DNA of 64,000 nt from Acidobacteria bacterium SCN 69-37 (GCA_001724025.1 MEDJ01000002.1:62001-126000), one strand, 5' to 3'. Shown: positions 35,864-44,356, counted from the stretch's first letter. Numbers and translations are program-made. Notes: generated from the sequence alone by a model not told the origin.

Positions 35864-36679
35864 TCAGGGGTGTGTGTGACGGATGAAGATGCGAACGAGA
35901 TCCGCCGACTGCTCGCGGACGTCGTAGGTGAAGCCGCGTTCCTCGAGCTTCGGGATGAGGAACTGCGGCACGCGGACGTTGATCTGGACGAGGGTCTTGC
36001 CGCGCGGCATGGTGGCCAGCGCCTCGAGCGTGCGCACCATCGGCTCGGGCGGCTCCAGGCCACGCACGTCGAGCAGGATGATGTCGGTCTCGGGATCGAT
36101 GGGTGCCGGGGCGTCCGTCGTCGGCGTCGGCGCATCGGCCGCGGCCTCGCGGTGGAACCACACGCACCAGTCGTCGGCAGCCATGCGTTCGGCGAAGTGC
36201 GAGAACCGCTGCTTGGCCAGCACGGCATAGAGCGGTGCGGGCTCGAACGTGGCCCACACCTTGAGCAGTCCGCCCTCCGGCGTCGAACGCGCGGCAGCCA
36301 TGATGCGGGCGAACGGCTCGGCGCCCGCGCGCAGTTCCTCGCGGACGTCGCACTCGACGACCAGGTCGGCGGGAATGCGTCGCAGCGCCTCGGGGACCTC
36401 GGCGCGTTCCGGCTCGGCGGCCGTGTTCACCGGTGCGGGTGGTGTCGGCGGCGCTGCGTCGCCTGGATGCGCCAGGGCGTGGTTGAGCTGCGCGATCAGC
36501 GCTGCGGGGGCGATGCCGGCAACGCGTGCGGCCTGCTCCACGGTGACGAGCCGCGCCATGGTCCGCGGCAGCTCGCCGCGGCTCATCGTGGCGAACGCCG
36601 GCGAGGCCTGCGCCAGCACCGTCATCAGGCGCGGGTCGCGCGCCAGGACTTCATCGAGACGATCGGTTGCGGTGATCAT
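35864..36679 (-). CDS. DUF1858-DUF2249-DUF2249 protein
   Basis: Three-domain soluble protein of 271 aa. Residues 1-70 are a DUF1858/ScdA-N-like helical domain (RLDEVLARDPRLMTVLAQASPAFATMSRGELPRTMARLVTVEQAARVAGI). After a Pro/Ala linker comes one diverged DUF2249 domain (LVVECDVREELRAGAEPFARIMAAARSTPEGGLLKVWATFEPAPLYAVLAKQRF) and, after another linker, a second (IILLDVRGLEPPEPMVRTLEALATMPRGKTLVQINVRVPQFLIPKLEERGF). It starts 1 codon inside the end of the MIP18-type gene (ATGA overlap). The architecture recurs next to haem-copper oxidase-like and NO-response genes. Confidence 0.8.
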   Translation of the reverse strand: MITATDRLDEVLARDPRLMTVLAQASPAFATMSRGELPRTMARLVTVEQAARVAGIAPAALIAQLNHALAHPGDAAPPTPPAPVNTAAEPERAEVPEALRRIPADLVVECDVREELRAGAEPFARIMAAARSTPEGGLLKVWATFEPAPLYAVLAKQRFSHFAERMAADDWCVWFHREAAADAPTPTTDAPAPIDPETDIILLDVRGLEPPEPMVRTLEALATMPRGKTLVQINVRVPQFLIPKLEERGFTYDVREQSADLVRIFIRHTHP

Positions 36680-36969
36680 AGGTACCCCGGTTCGACCATG
36701 CCCGGGTGCCACGCGGGATCCCAGACAAGGTGCGGTCTCACCGTGTTCACGCCCTCGACCTGCGAGACGGCCTGGAGGATGCCGCCCCGGATTGCGTGCT
36801 CCATCGGACAGCCACGCGTGGTGAGGGAGAACGTGATGTCGGCGGCGTCGCCATCGAGCGTGACGTCGTAGACCAGGCCAAGCGTCACGATGTCGAGGCC
36901 GATTTCGGGATCGATGACCAGCCGGAGCGCATCGTAGACGCGCTCGAGCAGCGTGAGGTTCAGTTCCAT
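36676..36969 (-). CDS. MIP18-family (DUF59) iron-sulfur assembly factor
   Basis: Small protein of 97 aa related to SufT/PaaD. The family signature is VYDALRLVIDPEIGLDIVTLGLVYDV followed by FSLTTRGCPMEHAIRGGI, whose single Cys is the conserved reactive residue. Such proteins help mature Fe-S proteins. Its start overlaps the stop of the membrane-protein gene by one base and its stop overlaps the next start, so all are one unit. In this setting it likely helps rebuild clusters damaged by nitric oxide. Confidence 0.86.
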   Translation of the reverse strand: MELNLTLLERVYDALRLVIDPEIGLDIVTLGLVYDVTLDGDAADITFSLTTRGCPMEHAIRGGILQAVSQVEGVNTVRPHLVWDPAWHPGMVEPGYL

Positions 36970-38270
36970 CAGGCAGGCCTCCTCTGGGCAATACGGGCCA
37001 CCGCGATCGCCTCGACGATGGTCCCGGCGGCAAAGACGAGAGCCGAGGCGCGCGCGACCAGCGGTGATCCGAGGATGACTCCCACGACGAGCCCGAGCCA
37101 GCCGGCCATCAGGAGGCCCCCGGCGATCGAGGCTGCGCGCGCCGAATACAGCTCGTGTACTTTCGGCACGGGGCGCAGACCCACGAGCGGGCCGAAGCGG
37201 TGGTACCAGATGAGGAACGGCACGATCTTGTAGTAGTGCCCGGCGACGAACAGACTCACGCCGCCGAGCAGGAGCAGGTGATAGGCGATGAGCAGCTGCG
37301 GATTGGCGAGTCCGGCGCTGAGCGCCAGCGGGGCCGCGATCAGCGCGGCGGCCAGGCCGATGAGCCCGGCCGCGGCCAGTCGCATCCCGGGATCGATGTG
37401 CCGCCGTACGCGGTGCCTGTAGAACGCCAGAGCCTGGACGAGGAAGGCCAGCAGGCCGGCCGCCAGCAGGATCGCGCCAGGGGCCGCAGTGACCATGCCG
37501 CCAATCGGGATCGCCAGCAGCAGCGCACCACTGAACAGCAGGCCAACGGCGATGCCGCCCGCGCGTGAGTCGACCCCGTGCGCGAGCAGGAACATCGGCA
37601 GCAGCCTGTGGGCCACGCCGACCATGACGAGGAGCACCACACCGCCGATGGCGACGTGCACGTGTCTCGCAATCGTGACGAAACGTTCGGCGCCGAGCAG
37701 GCCCTGATCGAGGTTGATCGCGAGGACGACACCGAAGACCGGCGTGATGGCGAGGAACAGGCTGGCGCCGGCCAGGGCCCACCATGTCAGCGAGTGCGTG
37801 CGGGCGCCGGCCAGCGTGGCGGCCAGGTTGATCGCGAAGAGCAGGAACGCCGCGCTGATCGTGGCCGCCCCGATGTGCACGCCGCGCGCGCTGCCCGTGG
37901 GCAACGCCCCCACGAAAATCAGCACCCCCGCCACCTGCAGGGCGAAGGTGACGTGGGCCAGCCATTCCCACCTGATGGCGCGATCGACGGCCACGGGCAG
38001 GAACTGGCACAGGGCCCCGAAGATCGACACCATGATCCACCCGAGCGTGAACAGGTGGACCACAGCGACGACGTGGGGCAGGAAGAAGGCGCCCCGCGCC
38101 AGGTCTGGGGCGACGAGGACCAGGCCGATTGCGCCACAGACGAAGGCGCCGAGGCCCGCGGCAAAATGCTCACCCGGCAGCCGCAGCGGCGGCGACGATG
38201 CCGTGCTGACCCCGGCCGCGGACATGGCGGGCAGGGGAGGACGAGGCGGAACGGCAACGACCGCGGGCAT
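36969..38270 (-). CDS. Haem-copper-oxidase-like multi-pass membrane protein
   Basis: Inner-membrane protein of 433 aa with about twelve hydrophobic helices and conserved histidines inside them: AVVHLFTLGWIMVSIFGALCQFLPV, ARHVHVAIGGVVLLVMVGVAHRLLPMFLLAHG and IAYHLLLLGGVSLFVAGHYYKIVPFLIWYHRF. This resembles truncated cytochrome-oxidase subunit-I / NnrS-like proteins seen with DUF2249 genes, so a haem-binding, NO- or O2-related role is likely. The start is uncertain: MPAVVAVPP at 38270 lies almost at the predicted sigma-54 transcript start, and Met16 (38225) is an alternative with a normal leader but no clear ribosome site. Confidence 0.75.
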   Translation of the reverse strand: MPAVVAVPPRPPLPAMSAAGVSTASSPPLRLPGEHFAAGLGAFVCGAIGLVLVAPDLARGAFFLPHVVAVVHLFTLGWIMVSIFGALCQFLPVAVDRAIRWEWLAHVTFALQVAGVLIFVGALPTGSARGVHIGAATISAAFLLFAINLAATLAGARTHSLTWWALAGASLFLAITPVFGVVLAINLDQGLLGAERFVTIARHVHVAIGGVVLLVMVGVAHRLLPMFLLAHGVDSRAGGIAVGLLFSGALLLAIPIGGMVTAAPGAILLAAGLLAFLVQALAFYRHRVRRHIDPGMRLAAAGLIGLAAALIAAPLALSAGLANPQLLIAYHLLLLGGVSLFVAGHYYKIVPFLIWYHRFGPLVGLRPVPKVHELYSARAASIAGGLLMAGWLGLVVGVILGSPLVARASALVFAAGTIVEAIAVARIAQRRPA

Positions 38271-38284
38271 GTCTCGTTACCAGG

Positions 38285-38301
38285 AGCGAGGGTCGTGCCA
38301 T
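38285..38301 (-). promoter_or_regulatory. Sigma-54 promoter for the haem-copper-oxidase-like/DUF2249 operon
   Basis: Minus strand TGGCACGACCCTCGCT: GG at 38299-38298 and GC at 38287-38286 with exactly 10 bases between, matching TGGCACG-N4-TTGCA at all but one core position. The predicted start is near 38275. The sigma-54 activator gene lies immediately upstream, at 38403-39392. Confidence 0.68.
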
Positions 38302-38402
38302 GTGCGTTCGGTCGCCTGTGTGCGGAAATCGTGTTGGAAAGCCCGTGCGATGTTCCGATTGTTCCAGGATGGACCGATTGGCGCCCGTGTGGCGGGCGCG
38401 GG

Positions 38403-39392
38403 CTATTTCGCGTACTCGCGCAGCTTGCGCCAGAGCGTGTTGCGGGCCAGGCCGAGCACGCGGGCCGCCTCTGACTGGGATCCCTGGCAGGCGTCGAGAA
38501 CGTACAGGATGTGTTCCCGTTCGACGTCGGCCAGGGGCCTGAGGTTGCGCGGCTGGCTGGTCGAGGTGGCGGGGTCGACGCCCCGTGTCAGTTCGTCGGG
38601 CAGATCCTCTTCGTCGACATCGTCGGTGGTGGCCAGCGCGGCGCCGTGCCTGACGACGTTCTGCAGTTCGCGGACGTTGCCCGGCCAGTGGTGCGCGAGG
38701 AGCCGCTTCTTCGCGGCGCGGGTGAACCCGCGCACGGCTGTCCCTTCCTCGGCGAGGAAGCGGTAGGCCAGCGGCAGGATGTCGTCGCGCCTGTCGCGCA
38801 GCGGGGGCACGTCGAGCGTCAGCACGCGCAGCCGGTAGAGCAGATCTTCGCGAAAGGCGCCGTCGCGCACGCGCAGCGCGAGATCCCGGTGCGTGGCGCA
38901 CACTACGCGCACGTCGACCGAGAACGACTGGCTCTCGCCGACCCGCCGGATCTCGCCGTCCTGCAGGGCGCGCAGCAGCTTGGCCTGGAGCGCCAGCGGC
39001 ATGTCGCCAATCTCGTCGAGGAAGAGCGTGCCGCCGTCAGCGGCCTCGAACAGGCCATGCCGTGCCGTGGCCGCGCCGGTGAACGCGCCCTTGCCATGCC
39101 CGAACAGCTCGGACTCGAGCAGGTCGGCCGGGAGCGCGGCGACGTTGATGGCGACGAAGGGACGCGCGGCGCGCGGAGAATTGGCGTGCACGATGCGTGC
39201 GACCACTTCCTTGCCGGTGCCGGTCTCGCCGAGCACGGCGACCGGGGCGTCGCTCGCCGCGAAGCGGGAGGCACGTTTGAGGACGGCCTGCATGGCGTCG
39301 CTGCGCACGATGACCTGGGTCGTGCCGCTGAGGCCCGGCGCGATCGGCACCAGGCCGCAGACACGACACGCATCCCCGCAGATTCGTTCCAT
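38403..39392 (-). CDS. Sigma-54-dependent transcriptional activator
   Basis: Enhancer-binding protein of 329 aa made of an AAA+ domain and a Fis-type helix-turn-helix, without a receiver or GAF domain. Walker A is GETGTGKE, the sigma-54-contact loop is GKGAFTGA, Walker [12 protein letters not shown], the arginine-finger region [12 protein letters not shown], and the DNA-binding end is [23 protein letters not shown]. The short N-terminus has three cysteines ([11 protein letters not shown]) that could bind a metal or sense redox or NO directly. It sits between the two genes that carry sigma-54 promoter candidates. Confidence 0.9.
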   Translation of the reverse strand: MERICGDACRVCGLVPIAPGLSGTTQVIVRSDAMQAVLKRASRFAASDAPVAVLGETGTGKEVVARIVHANSPRAARPFVAINVAALPADLLESELFGHGKGAFTGAATARHGLFEAADGGTLFLDEIGDMPLALQAKLLRALQDGEIRRVGESQSFSVDVRVVCATHRDLALRVRDGAFREDLLYRLRVLTLDVPPLRDRRDDILPLAYRFLAEEGTAVRGFTRAAKKRLLAHHWPGNVRELQNVVRHGAALATTDDVDEEDLPDELTRGVDPATSTSQPRNLRPLADVEREHILYVLDACQGSQSEAARVLGLARNTLWRKLREYAK

Positions 39393-39459
39393 CTGCTCCA
39401 GTATAGAACGATGCCAGGACGTTCTTCCCGGATCCGACCGTTTTCGCTTCGCGTGCCGA

Positions 39460-39474
39460 TGGCCCGGTTCGTGC
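39460..39474 (+). promoter_or_regulatory. Sigma-54 promoter candidate for the RIC gene
   Basis: TGGCCCGGTTCGTGC: GG at 39461-39462, ten bases, GC at 39473-39474, two mismatches to the TGGCACG-N4-TTGC core. The predicted start is about 39486, just before the ATG at 39488, so either the mRNA is nearly leaderless or translation starts at Met5 (39500). Confidence 0.5.
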
Positions 39475-39487
39475 GTCGGAGCCGGGC

Positions 39488-40174
39488 ATGACGCTCACCA
39501 TGCTCAATCATCAGCAGGCAATCGCCGACGTCGTGCTCGATCATCCCGAGTGCGCGATGGTCTTCCAGCGCCACCGTATGGACTTCTGCTGCGGCGGCGA
39601 CATCAGCATCGAGGCGGCCGCCGCGGCCCGCGGCATGGCGCTGGACGCCCTCGTGGCGGAACTATCCGAGGCGATCGCTGGGCGCGCCGGTGCGCCGCAA
39701 CACGACCCGCGCGATCTGTCGACGGCGCGGCTCGTGGCGCACATCATCTCGACGCACCACGAATACCTGCGGCGGACGCTGCCGTTCGTCGAGACGCTGG
39801 CCACGAAAGTGAGTGAGGTCCACGGCGAGCACCAGCCCGAACTGCGCGACCTGCGCGCGGCCGTGTCCGAGCTCTCGGCGGCATTGATCGCGCACCTCGA
39901 CGAGGAGGAAGACGAGCTCTTCCCGGCGATCATGGCCCGTGAGCCCGATCGGGCGATCACCGACAAGCACTTCGGATCCATGCTGGCCGATCACCTGGAG
40001 GTGGCGAAGCAGCTCGAGCACATCCGGGCCCTCAGCCACGACTTCGGGCTGCCCGACTGGGCCTGCACCAGCTACAAGACGCTGTTTGCCGAGCTTCAGC
40101 GGGTGGAAACGGACACGTTCACGCACGTGCACCTCGAGAACCACGTGCTCCGGCCGCGCTTCCTCGCGGCCTAG
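39488..40174 (+). CDS. Iron-sulfur cluster repair di-iron protein (RIC/YtfE/ScdA)
   Basis: Cytoplasmic di-iron haemerythrin-like protein of 228 aa that restores iron centres damaged by nitric oxide or peroxide. The N-terminal ScdA domain has the Cys-Cys motif ([14 protein letters not shown]), and the haemerythrin domain supplies iron ligands in [32 protein letters not shown] and [13 protein letters not shown]. Length and order match the RIC family (about 220-240 aa). It is divergent from the sigma-54 activator and likely in the same regulon as the DUF2249 operon. Confidence 0.92.
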   Translation: MTLTMLNHQQAIADVVLDHPECAMVFQRHRMDFCCGGDISIEAAAAARGMALDALVAELSEAIAGRAGAPQHDPRDLSTARLVAHIISTHHEYLRRTLPFVETLATKVSEVHGEHQPELRDLRAAVSELSAALIAHLDEEEDELFPAIMAREPDRAITDKHFGSMLADHLEVAKQLEHIRALSHDFGLPDWACTSYKTLFAELQRVETDTFTHVHLENHVLRPRFLAA

Positions 40175-40189
40175 CCAGCGACGCTTGGC

Positions 40190-40267
40190 GTCACTTGCCT
40201 GTCGCCTGTCGTCACGGTCCGTCTGTCGTTATCTGTCGTCACCTGTCGCCTGTCGTACCCGTCGTCC
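40190..40267. repeat. Degenerate CTGTCGYC tandem tract
   Basis: About 78 bases dominated by CCTGTCG, CTGTCGTC and GTCACCTGTCG units between the RIC gene and the convergent AAA ATPase gene. Units are irregular in length and too short for a CRISPR array. It may act as an inter-gene spacer or termination region. Confidence 0.55.
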
Positions 40268-40273
40268 CTGAAA

Positions 40274-41425
40274 TCAGTATGTCTGTCGTGCGACCCACTC
40301 GCGGAACAGGGAATCGGTGACGACGTAGCGGCGGGGGCCGTGGCGGGCGATGAGATCGGCGCGCACGAGTGCGCCGAGCGTCGACTGGACGCTGGAGGCC
40401 GTCGATAGGCGATGGCGCGCGCGGACGTCGGCGCCGAGCAGTTCGCGCCCGTCCTCGAGCACGACGGCGCGCAGGACAGCGCGTTGCGCGAGCGTGAGGC
40501 GCTGCCATGCGTCTTCGAACATCGGGCCCTGTTCGACGAGCAGGCGCGTCAGCGTCGTGTGCAGGTCCTCGACCGTGGCCGTCCGTCGGCCCGCGGCGCG
40601 CACGTCGTCCCACATCTCGTGCGCGAGCCGCTGGACGTCGTACGGCACGTTACCCGCCAGATCGACGATGGCTGCGCCGAGGCCGGGCTCGGGGCGTCTG
40701 CCGGTGGCGGCAAACCGCCCCTCAAGGAACGCGGCGAAGTCGTCCGGAGCGATCTTCTCGAGGCGCATGACCGGGCCGGCCTTGTAGAACGGCCGGCGTG
40801 ACGTGAGCATCCGTTCCATCAGTGACGGCTCGGAACCGGCGAACACGTAGCCGACCTGCCGCTGATCCTGCACGGCCGCGCGCAGGGCATGCTCGACGCT
40901 GTCGTCGCCGAACGTGGTGACGGCCTGGAACTCGTCGAGGGCAATGGCCAGCCGCCGCTTCCGCGCGGCGGCGATCCGCCCCGGCAGTGCGAACACCTCG
41001 CCGGCGAGGCGCGCCACGTCGCGCTCCCGGTGGATGGACGGGAATCCCAGGGCGATCCGCGGAGGGCCCGGCACGTCGGTGTCGATGCGGATCTCCGGCC
41101 GGATCGTGCTGAACAGTTCGGCGGCCCACTGACGGACGCGGCCGGCGGGCGTGTCGGCCACGAGCAGCGCCCGGGCGTAGGCCTCGAGGAAGCCGACGTA
41201 GGAACTCGACGCGGCCACGGTCACCTCGACGGTGAGGAGGCCCTGGCGCGCGAGGCTGCGCAGCACCCAGCGGACGAGCGACGACTTGCCGTAGCGCCGC
41301 GGCGAGATCAGGAAGACCTTCTGCCCTGCGAGCAGGTCGCGCGCCAGGCGGTCGCGCTCGATCTCGCGGTCCGCGAAGGCCGCGTCGGTGACGATCTCGC
41401 CGTAGACGAAAGGGTTGTCCGCCAT
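40274..41425 (-). CDS. AAA-type ATPase, COG1672-like
   Basis: P-loop ATPase of 383 aa with MADNPFVYGEIVTDAAFADREIERDRL at the N-terminus, Walker A SPRRYGKSSL, Walker B RLAIALDEFQ, sensor region GYVFAGSEPSLMERM and a C-terminal winged-helix (LTLAQRAVLRAV...LSTASSVQSTLGALVRADLI). This is the archaeal/bacterial STAND-like ATPase group COG1672, whose function is largely unknown and which is often spread horizontally. The start ATG at 41425 lies 20 bases downstream of a perfect palindrome on the same strand. It is convergent with the RIC gene and follows the MlaF-like gene. Confidence 0.82.
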   Translation of the reverse strand: MADNPFVYGEIVTDAAFADREIERDRLARDLLAGQKVFLISPRRYGKSSLVRWVLRSLARQGLLTVEVTVAASSSYVGFLEAYARALLVADTPAGRVRQWAAELFSTIRPEIRIDTDVPGPPRIALGFPSIHRERDVARLAGEVFALPGRIAAARKRRLAIALDEFQAVTTFGDDSVEHALRAAVQDQRQVGYVFAGSEPSLMERMLTSRRPFYKAGPVMRLEKIAPDDFAAFLEGRFAATGRRPEPGLGAAIVDLAGNVPYDVQRLAHEMWDDVRAAGRRTATVEDLHTTLTRLLVEQGPMFEDAWQRLTLAQRAVLRAVVLEDGRELLGADVRARHRLSTASSVQSTLGALVRADLIARHGPRRYVVTDSLFREWVARQTY

Positions 41426-41444
41426 TACCGTGATTGACGTAGTG

Positions 41445-41464
41445 ATTACCCTGAACAGGGTAAT
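41445..41464. promoter_or_regulatory. ATTACCCTG-AA-CAGGGTAAT palindrome, candidate operator
   Basis: Perfect 9-bp arms around AA, 19 bases upstream of the AAA ATPase start codon. In a GC-rich genome an AT-ended perfect palindrome at this position is best read as a regulator binding site. No regulator gene is adjacent, so the ATPase's own winged-helix domain is a possible ligand. Confidence 0.5.
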
Positions 41465-41500
41465 GCACGGAGCGGCCGGCCGCAAGGGGCCGCGGGGGCG

Positions 41501-42373
41501 TCACCAGGGCGGCAGCGTGTTGAAGAGGAATTCCTTCAGGTACGGATCCGGCGACGCCAGCAGCGCGTCGGCGTCTCCCTCGAAGACGAAGCGTCCCTCG
41601 TGCAGCACCATGAAGTCGGCCCGCGTCGAGCCCGGCGCGGCGTCGACGATCTGGATGCCGGCCGGCGTCCGCACGGCCTGGTGCGTCGCGATGTAGAAGG
41701 CGTCGCGGATCTGGTGCGTCGCGAACACGGCGGTGACCTGTTCGAGATCGCGCAGCTTCACGATCTCGTCGTTGACCGAGATCGACGTGATCGGATCGAG
41801 GCCCGTCGTCGGATCGTCGAACAGCAGCAGGCCCGGCCGCGACGCCATGGCGCGGGCCACGGCCACGCGCCGCCGCTGGCCGCCCGAGAGTTCCGCCGGC
41901 ATGCGCGTCATGTATTCCTCGAGGCCGACGAAGCCCAGGACCTCCTCGACCCGCTGGCGCACGTCGTCAGCGGGCATGTCCGTCTCCTCGTACAGGCGGT
42001 ACCCCACGTTCTCCTCGACCGTCAGCGAGTCGAACAGGGCGATCTCCTGGAAGACCATGCCGATATCGCCCCGGATGTCGAGCAGTTCGGGCTCGGACAG
42101 CGCGTCGATGCGGTGACCGTTGACGGTAATCGTCCCCGAGTCGGGCCGCAACAGACCCAGGATGAGCTTCAGGAGCACGGACTTGCCCGAGCCGCTGGCG
42201 CCGAGCAGGAACCGCATCCGGCCGCGGGGAATGCTGAAACTCACCTCGTGCAGCACGACGTGGTCGTCGAATGCGAACGACACGCGGTCGAAGGCGATGA
42301 TCGGGGGCTCGGGCGACGTCGCGGTGGCGGCGTCGGCCCGGGGAGCAGCGACGGAAGCGGAACGGGGGATCAT
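41501..42373 (-). CDS. ABC transporter ATP-binding protein, MlaF-like
   Basis: ATPase subunit of 290 aa of the MCE/Mla lipid-transport type. Walker A is GASGSGKSV, the Q-loop MVFQEIALFDSLTVEENVGYRL (typical of MlaF), the signature LSGGQRRRVAVARAMASRPGLLLF and the switch His ATHQIRDAF. The Walker B segment reads LLLFDDPTTGLDP, with Asp where most ABC ATPases have the catalytic Glu. The permease (MlaE) and substrate-binding (MlaD) genes are not adjacent. The N-terminal 20 residues before PPIIAFDRVSFAFD may be non-coding if a later start is used. Confidence 0.87.
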   Translation of the reverse strand: MIPRSASVAAPRADAATATSPEPPIIAFDRVSFAFDDHVVLHEVSFSIPRGRMRFLLGASGSGKSVLLKLILGLLRPDSGTITVNGHRIDALSEPELLDIRGDIGMVFQEIALFDSLTVEENVGYRLYEETDMPADDVRQRVEEVLGFVGLEEYMTRMPAELSGGQRRRVAVARAMASRPGLLLFDDPTTGLDPITSISVNDEIVKLRDLEQVTAVFATHQIRDAFYIATHQAVRTPAGIQIVDAAPGSTRADFMVLHEGRFVFEGDADALLASPDPYLKEFLFNTLPPW

Positions 42374-42505
42374 GCCGGAGCAGGCCTCGGTCGTCGATCA
42401 TAACGTCCCCGCGGCTCGCGCTCCGCCCGAACCGGCTGCCGTGGGTTTCCCTATGGCGTTCGAAAGAGGGATGGTAGGCTCTCGGGAGTCGAGAGGTGAG
42501 GGCCG

Positions 42506-42844
42506 ATGGCGAAGGAACGGGGCGATGTCCTGCAGGGCACGCTCGACATGCTGGTGCTCCGGACGCTGCAGCACGAGGCCATGCATGGCTGGGGCATCAC
42601 CGAACGTCTCGAACAGTGGTCCGAGCACGTGCTGCGCCTGGGGCAGGGCACGCTGTATCCGGCGCTGTACCGGCTCGAGCGGCAGGGGTTCGTCCAGTCG
42701 ACGTGGCGGATGACCGAGAACAACAGGCGCGCCCGCTACTACGACCTGACGCGCAGCGGCCGTCGCCGGCTCGAGGACGAGCGGGCGCAGTGGGCCCGCA
42801 TGGCCCGCGCCGTCAACCTCGTGCTCGACGCGCCCTCGCGGTGA
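42506..42844 (+). CDS. PadR-family transcriptional regulator
   Basis: Winged-helix regulator of 112 aa. The PadR core is GDVLQGTLDMLVLRTLQHEAMHGWGITERLEQWS, followed by LRLGQGTLYPALYRLERQGFVQSTWRMTENNRRARYYDLTRSGRRRLEDE and a short C-terminal helix. Start ATG 42506 follows a purine-rich GAGAGGTGAGGG ribosome site. Homologues of this subtype in Acidobacteriota usually stand next to ADOP permeases; here the nearest ADOP gene is 20 kb away, so its target is not obvious. It lies divergent from the MlaF-like gene. Confidence 0.9.
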   Translation: MAKERGDVLQGTLDMLVLRTLQHEAMHGWGITERLEQWSEHVLRLGQGTLYPALYRLERQGFVQSTWRMTENNRRARYYDLTRSGRRRLEDERAQWARMARAVNLVLDAPSR

Positions 42845-42867
42845 CGGTGGCGGCAGGGCCCCTCTTC

Positions 42868-42893
42868 GGAGCCCCGGGCTTCAGCCCCGGGGG
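42868..42893. repeat. GGGGCTTCAGCCCC palindrome, copy 5 (variant)
   Basis: Variant GAGCCCCGGGCTTCAGCCC element between the convergent padR and selO stops, a natural place for a bidirectional terminator. Confidence 0.8.
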
Positions 42894-42897
42894 ATCG

Positions 42898-44349
42898 TCA
42901 CGTCCCGCAGAACGTGCGGTACGCCGGATCGGGCTGCGTTGGCGGGGCCAGGATGTCGGGGCGTGCCCGTGTGTAGTCGTACGGCTGGCGCAGGCCCTCG
43001 ATCAGTTGGTTGAGCGGCTCGAGATCGGTCTGCGCGGCAGCCGCCGCGATGGCGGCCTCCACCGCGTGGTTGCGCGGGATCACCACGGGGCTGCTGGCCT
43101 GCATGCGCGCCGTGGCCTCGGCCGGTGACTGCGGCTGCCGCCCGAGCCGCGTGCGCCAGCGCTCGAACCAGCCGCGGAACGCTTCCTGCTCGTGCGCCAG
43201 CTGTTCGGCCGCACCAACGGTGGCCAGCGCCGAGAACGTGCGCGTGAAGTCGGCGTGCGTTTCCTGCATCCAGTCGAGCAATGCCTCGATCAGTTCGTCG
43301 TCGCCGGGCTCGGCCGTGAAGAGGCCGAGTTTGGCGCGCATGCGCGTGAGCCACTCGTGCTCGAAGCGTTCGATGAACCGCTCGACGGCTACCGTGGCCA
43401 CGGCAATCGCCTTGTCTCGGTCCGCGTCGAACAGCGGGAGCATGGCCTCGGCCAGGCGTGTCAGGTTCCACTGCGCGATGGGCGGCTGGTTGCCGTACGC
43501 GTAGCGCCCGTGCGCGTCGATCGAGCTGAACACCGTGCCCGGGTCGTAGTCGTCCATGAACGCGCACGGACCGTAGTCGATGGTTTCGCCCGAGATCGCC
43601 ATGTTGTCCGTGTTCATCACGCCGTGGATGAATCCGACACTCTGCCACTGCGCTACCAGCGCCGCCTGACGATCGACCACCGCGTCGAAGAATGCACGAT
43701 AGGGATCCGGCATGCCGGCGAGCGCCGGGTCGTGCCTGGCGATCGTGTAGTCCGCCAGTGCCCGCAGCGCGCCGACGTCCTGGTGGGCCGCAGCCCACTG
43801 GAACGTGCCGACGCGGATGTGACTGGCGGCCACGCGCGTGAGCACCGCGCCCGGCAGGACGTCTTCGCGGAAGACCGGCTCGCCCGTCGCCACCACCGCG
43901 AGGCTGCGCGTGGTCGGGATGCCGAGCGCGTGCATGGCTTCGCTGACGATCAGTTCGCGCAGCATGGGCCCTACGGCCGCTCGTCCGTCCCCGCGCCGCG
44001 AATACGGCGTGCGGCCCGCACCCTTCAACTGGATGTCCACGCGCCGGCCGTCGGGCGTGATCTGCTCGCCGAGCAGGATCGCGCGGCCGTCGCCAAGCGC
44101 GGTGAAGTGGCCGAATTGATGGCCCGCGTACGCCTGCGCAATCGGTTGCGCGCCGGGGGGCAGGTGGTTGCCGGCCAGGAGATAGGCGCCCGCGTCCGTC
44201 TCGAGCGCCTGGACGTCGAGGCCGAGAGCCTCGGCCAGCGGGGCGTTGAGCACGACGAACGACGGCTCGCGCACGGGCGTGGGCGTCACCGGCGAGAAGA
44301 ACAGCGGCGGCAGGGTCGTATACGTGCGCTCGAGGGTCCAGCCGCTCAT
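42898..44349 (-). CDS. selO: Protein adenylyltransferase SelO (YdiU family)
   Basis: Pseudokinase-fold enzyme of 483 aa that transfers AMP from ATP to hydroxyl side chains of proteins. Characteristic motifs are YAGHQFGHFTALGDGRAILLGEQ, QLKGAGRTPYSRRGDGRA, RELIVSEAMHALGIPTTRSLAVV and the metal-binding HGVMNTDNMAISGETIDYGPCAFMDDYDP, ending in VIPRNHAVE. Length agrees with bacterial SelO (about 480 aa). It has no C-terminal selenocysteine motif; it ends YRTFCGT. It follows dapE by 7 bases on the same strand and may be read through from that operon. In other bacteria it is linked to redox stress. Confidence 0.94.
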   Translation of the reverse strand: MSGWTLERTYTTLPPLFFSPVTPTPVREPSFVVLNAPLAEALGLDVQALETDAGAYLLAGNHLPPGAQPIAQAYAGHQFGHFTALGDGRAILLGEQITPDGRRVDIQLKGAGRTPYSRRGDGRAAVGPMLRELIVSEAMHALGIPTTRSLAVVATGEPVFREDVLPGAVLTRVAASHIRVGTFQWAAAHQDVGALRALADYTIARHDPALAGMPDPYRAFFDAVVDRQAALVAQWQSVGFIHGVMNTDNMAISGETIDYGPCAFMDDYDPGTVFSSIDAHGRYAYGNQPPIAQWNLTRLAEAMLPLFDADRDKAIAVATVAVERFIERFEHEWLTRMRAKLGLFTAEPGDDELIEALLDWMQETHADFTRTFSALATVGAAEQLAHEQEAFRGWFERWRTRLGRQPQSPAEATARMQASSPVVIPRNHAVEAAIAAAAAQTDLEPLNQLIEGLRQPYDYTRARPDILAPPTQPDPAYRTFCGT

Positions 44350-44356
44350 CGATCCA

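Noticed and set aside
40190-40267. CRISPR-like array
   Set aside because: Units are 7-11 bases, irregular, with no spacers and no cas genes.
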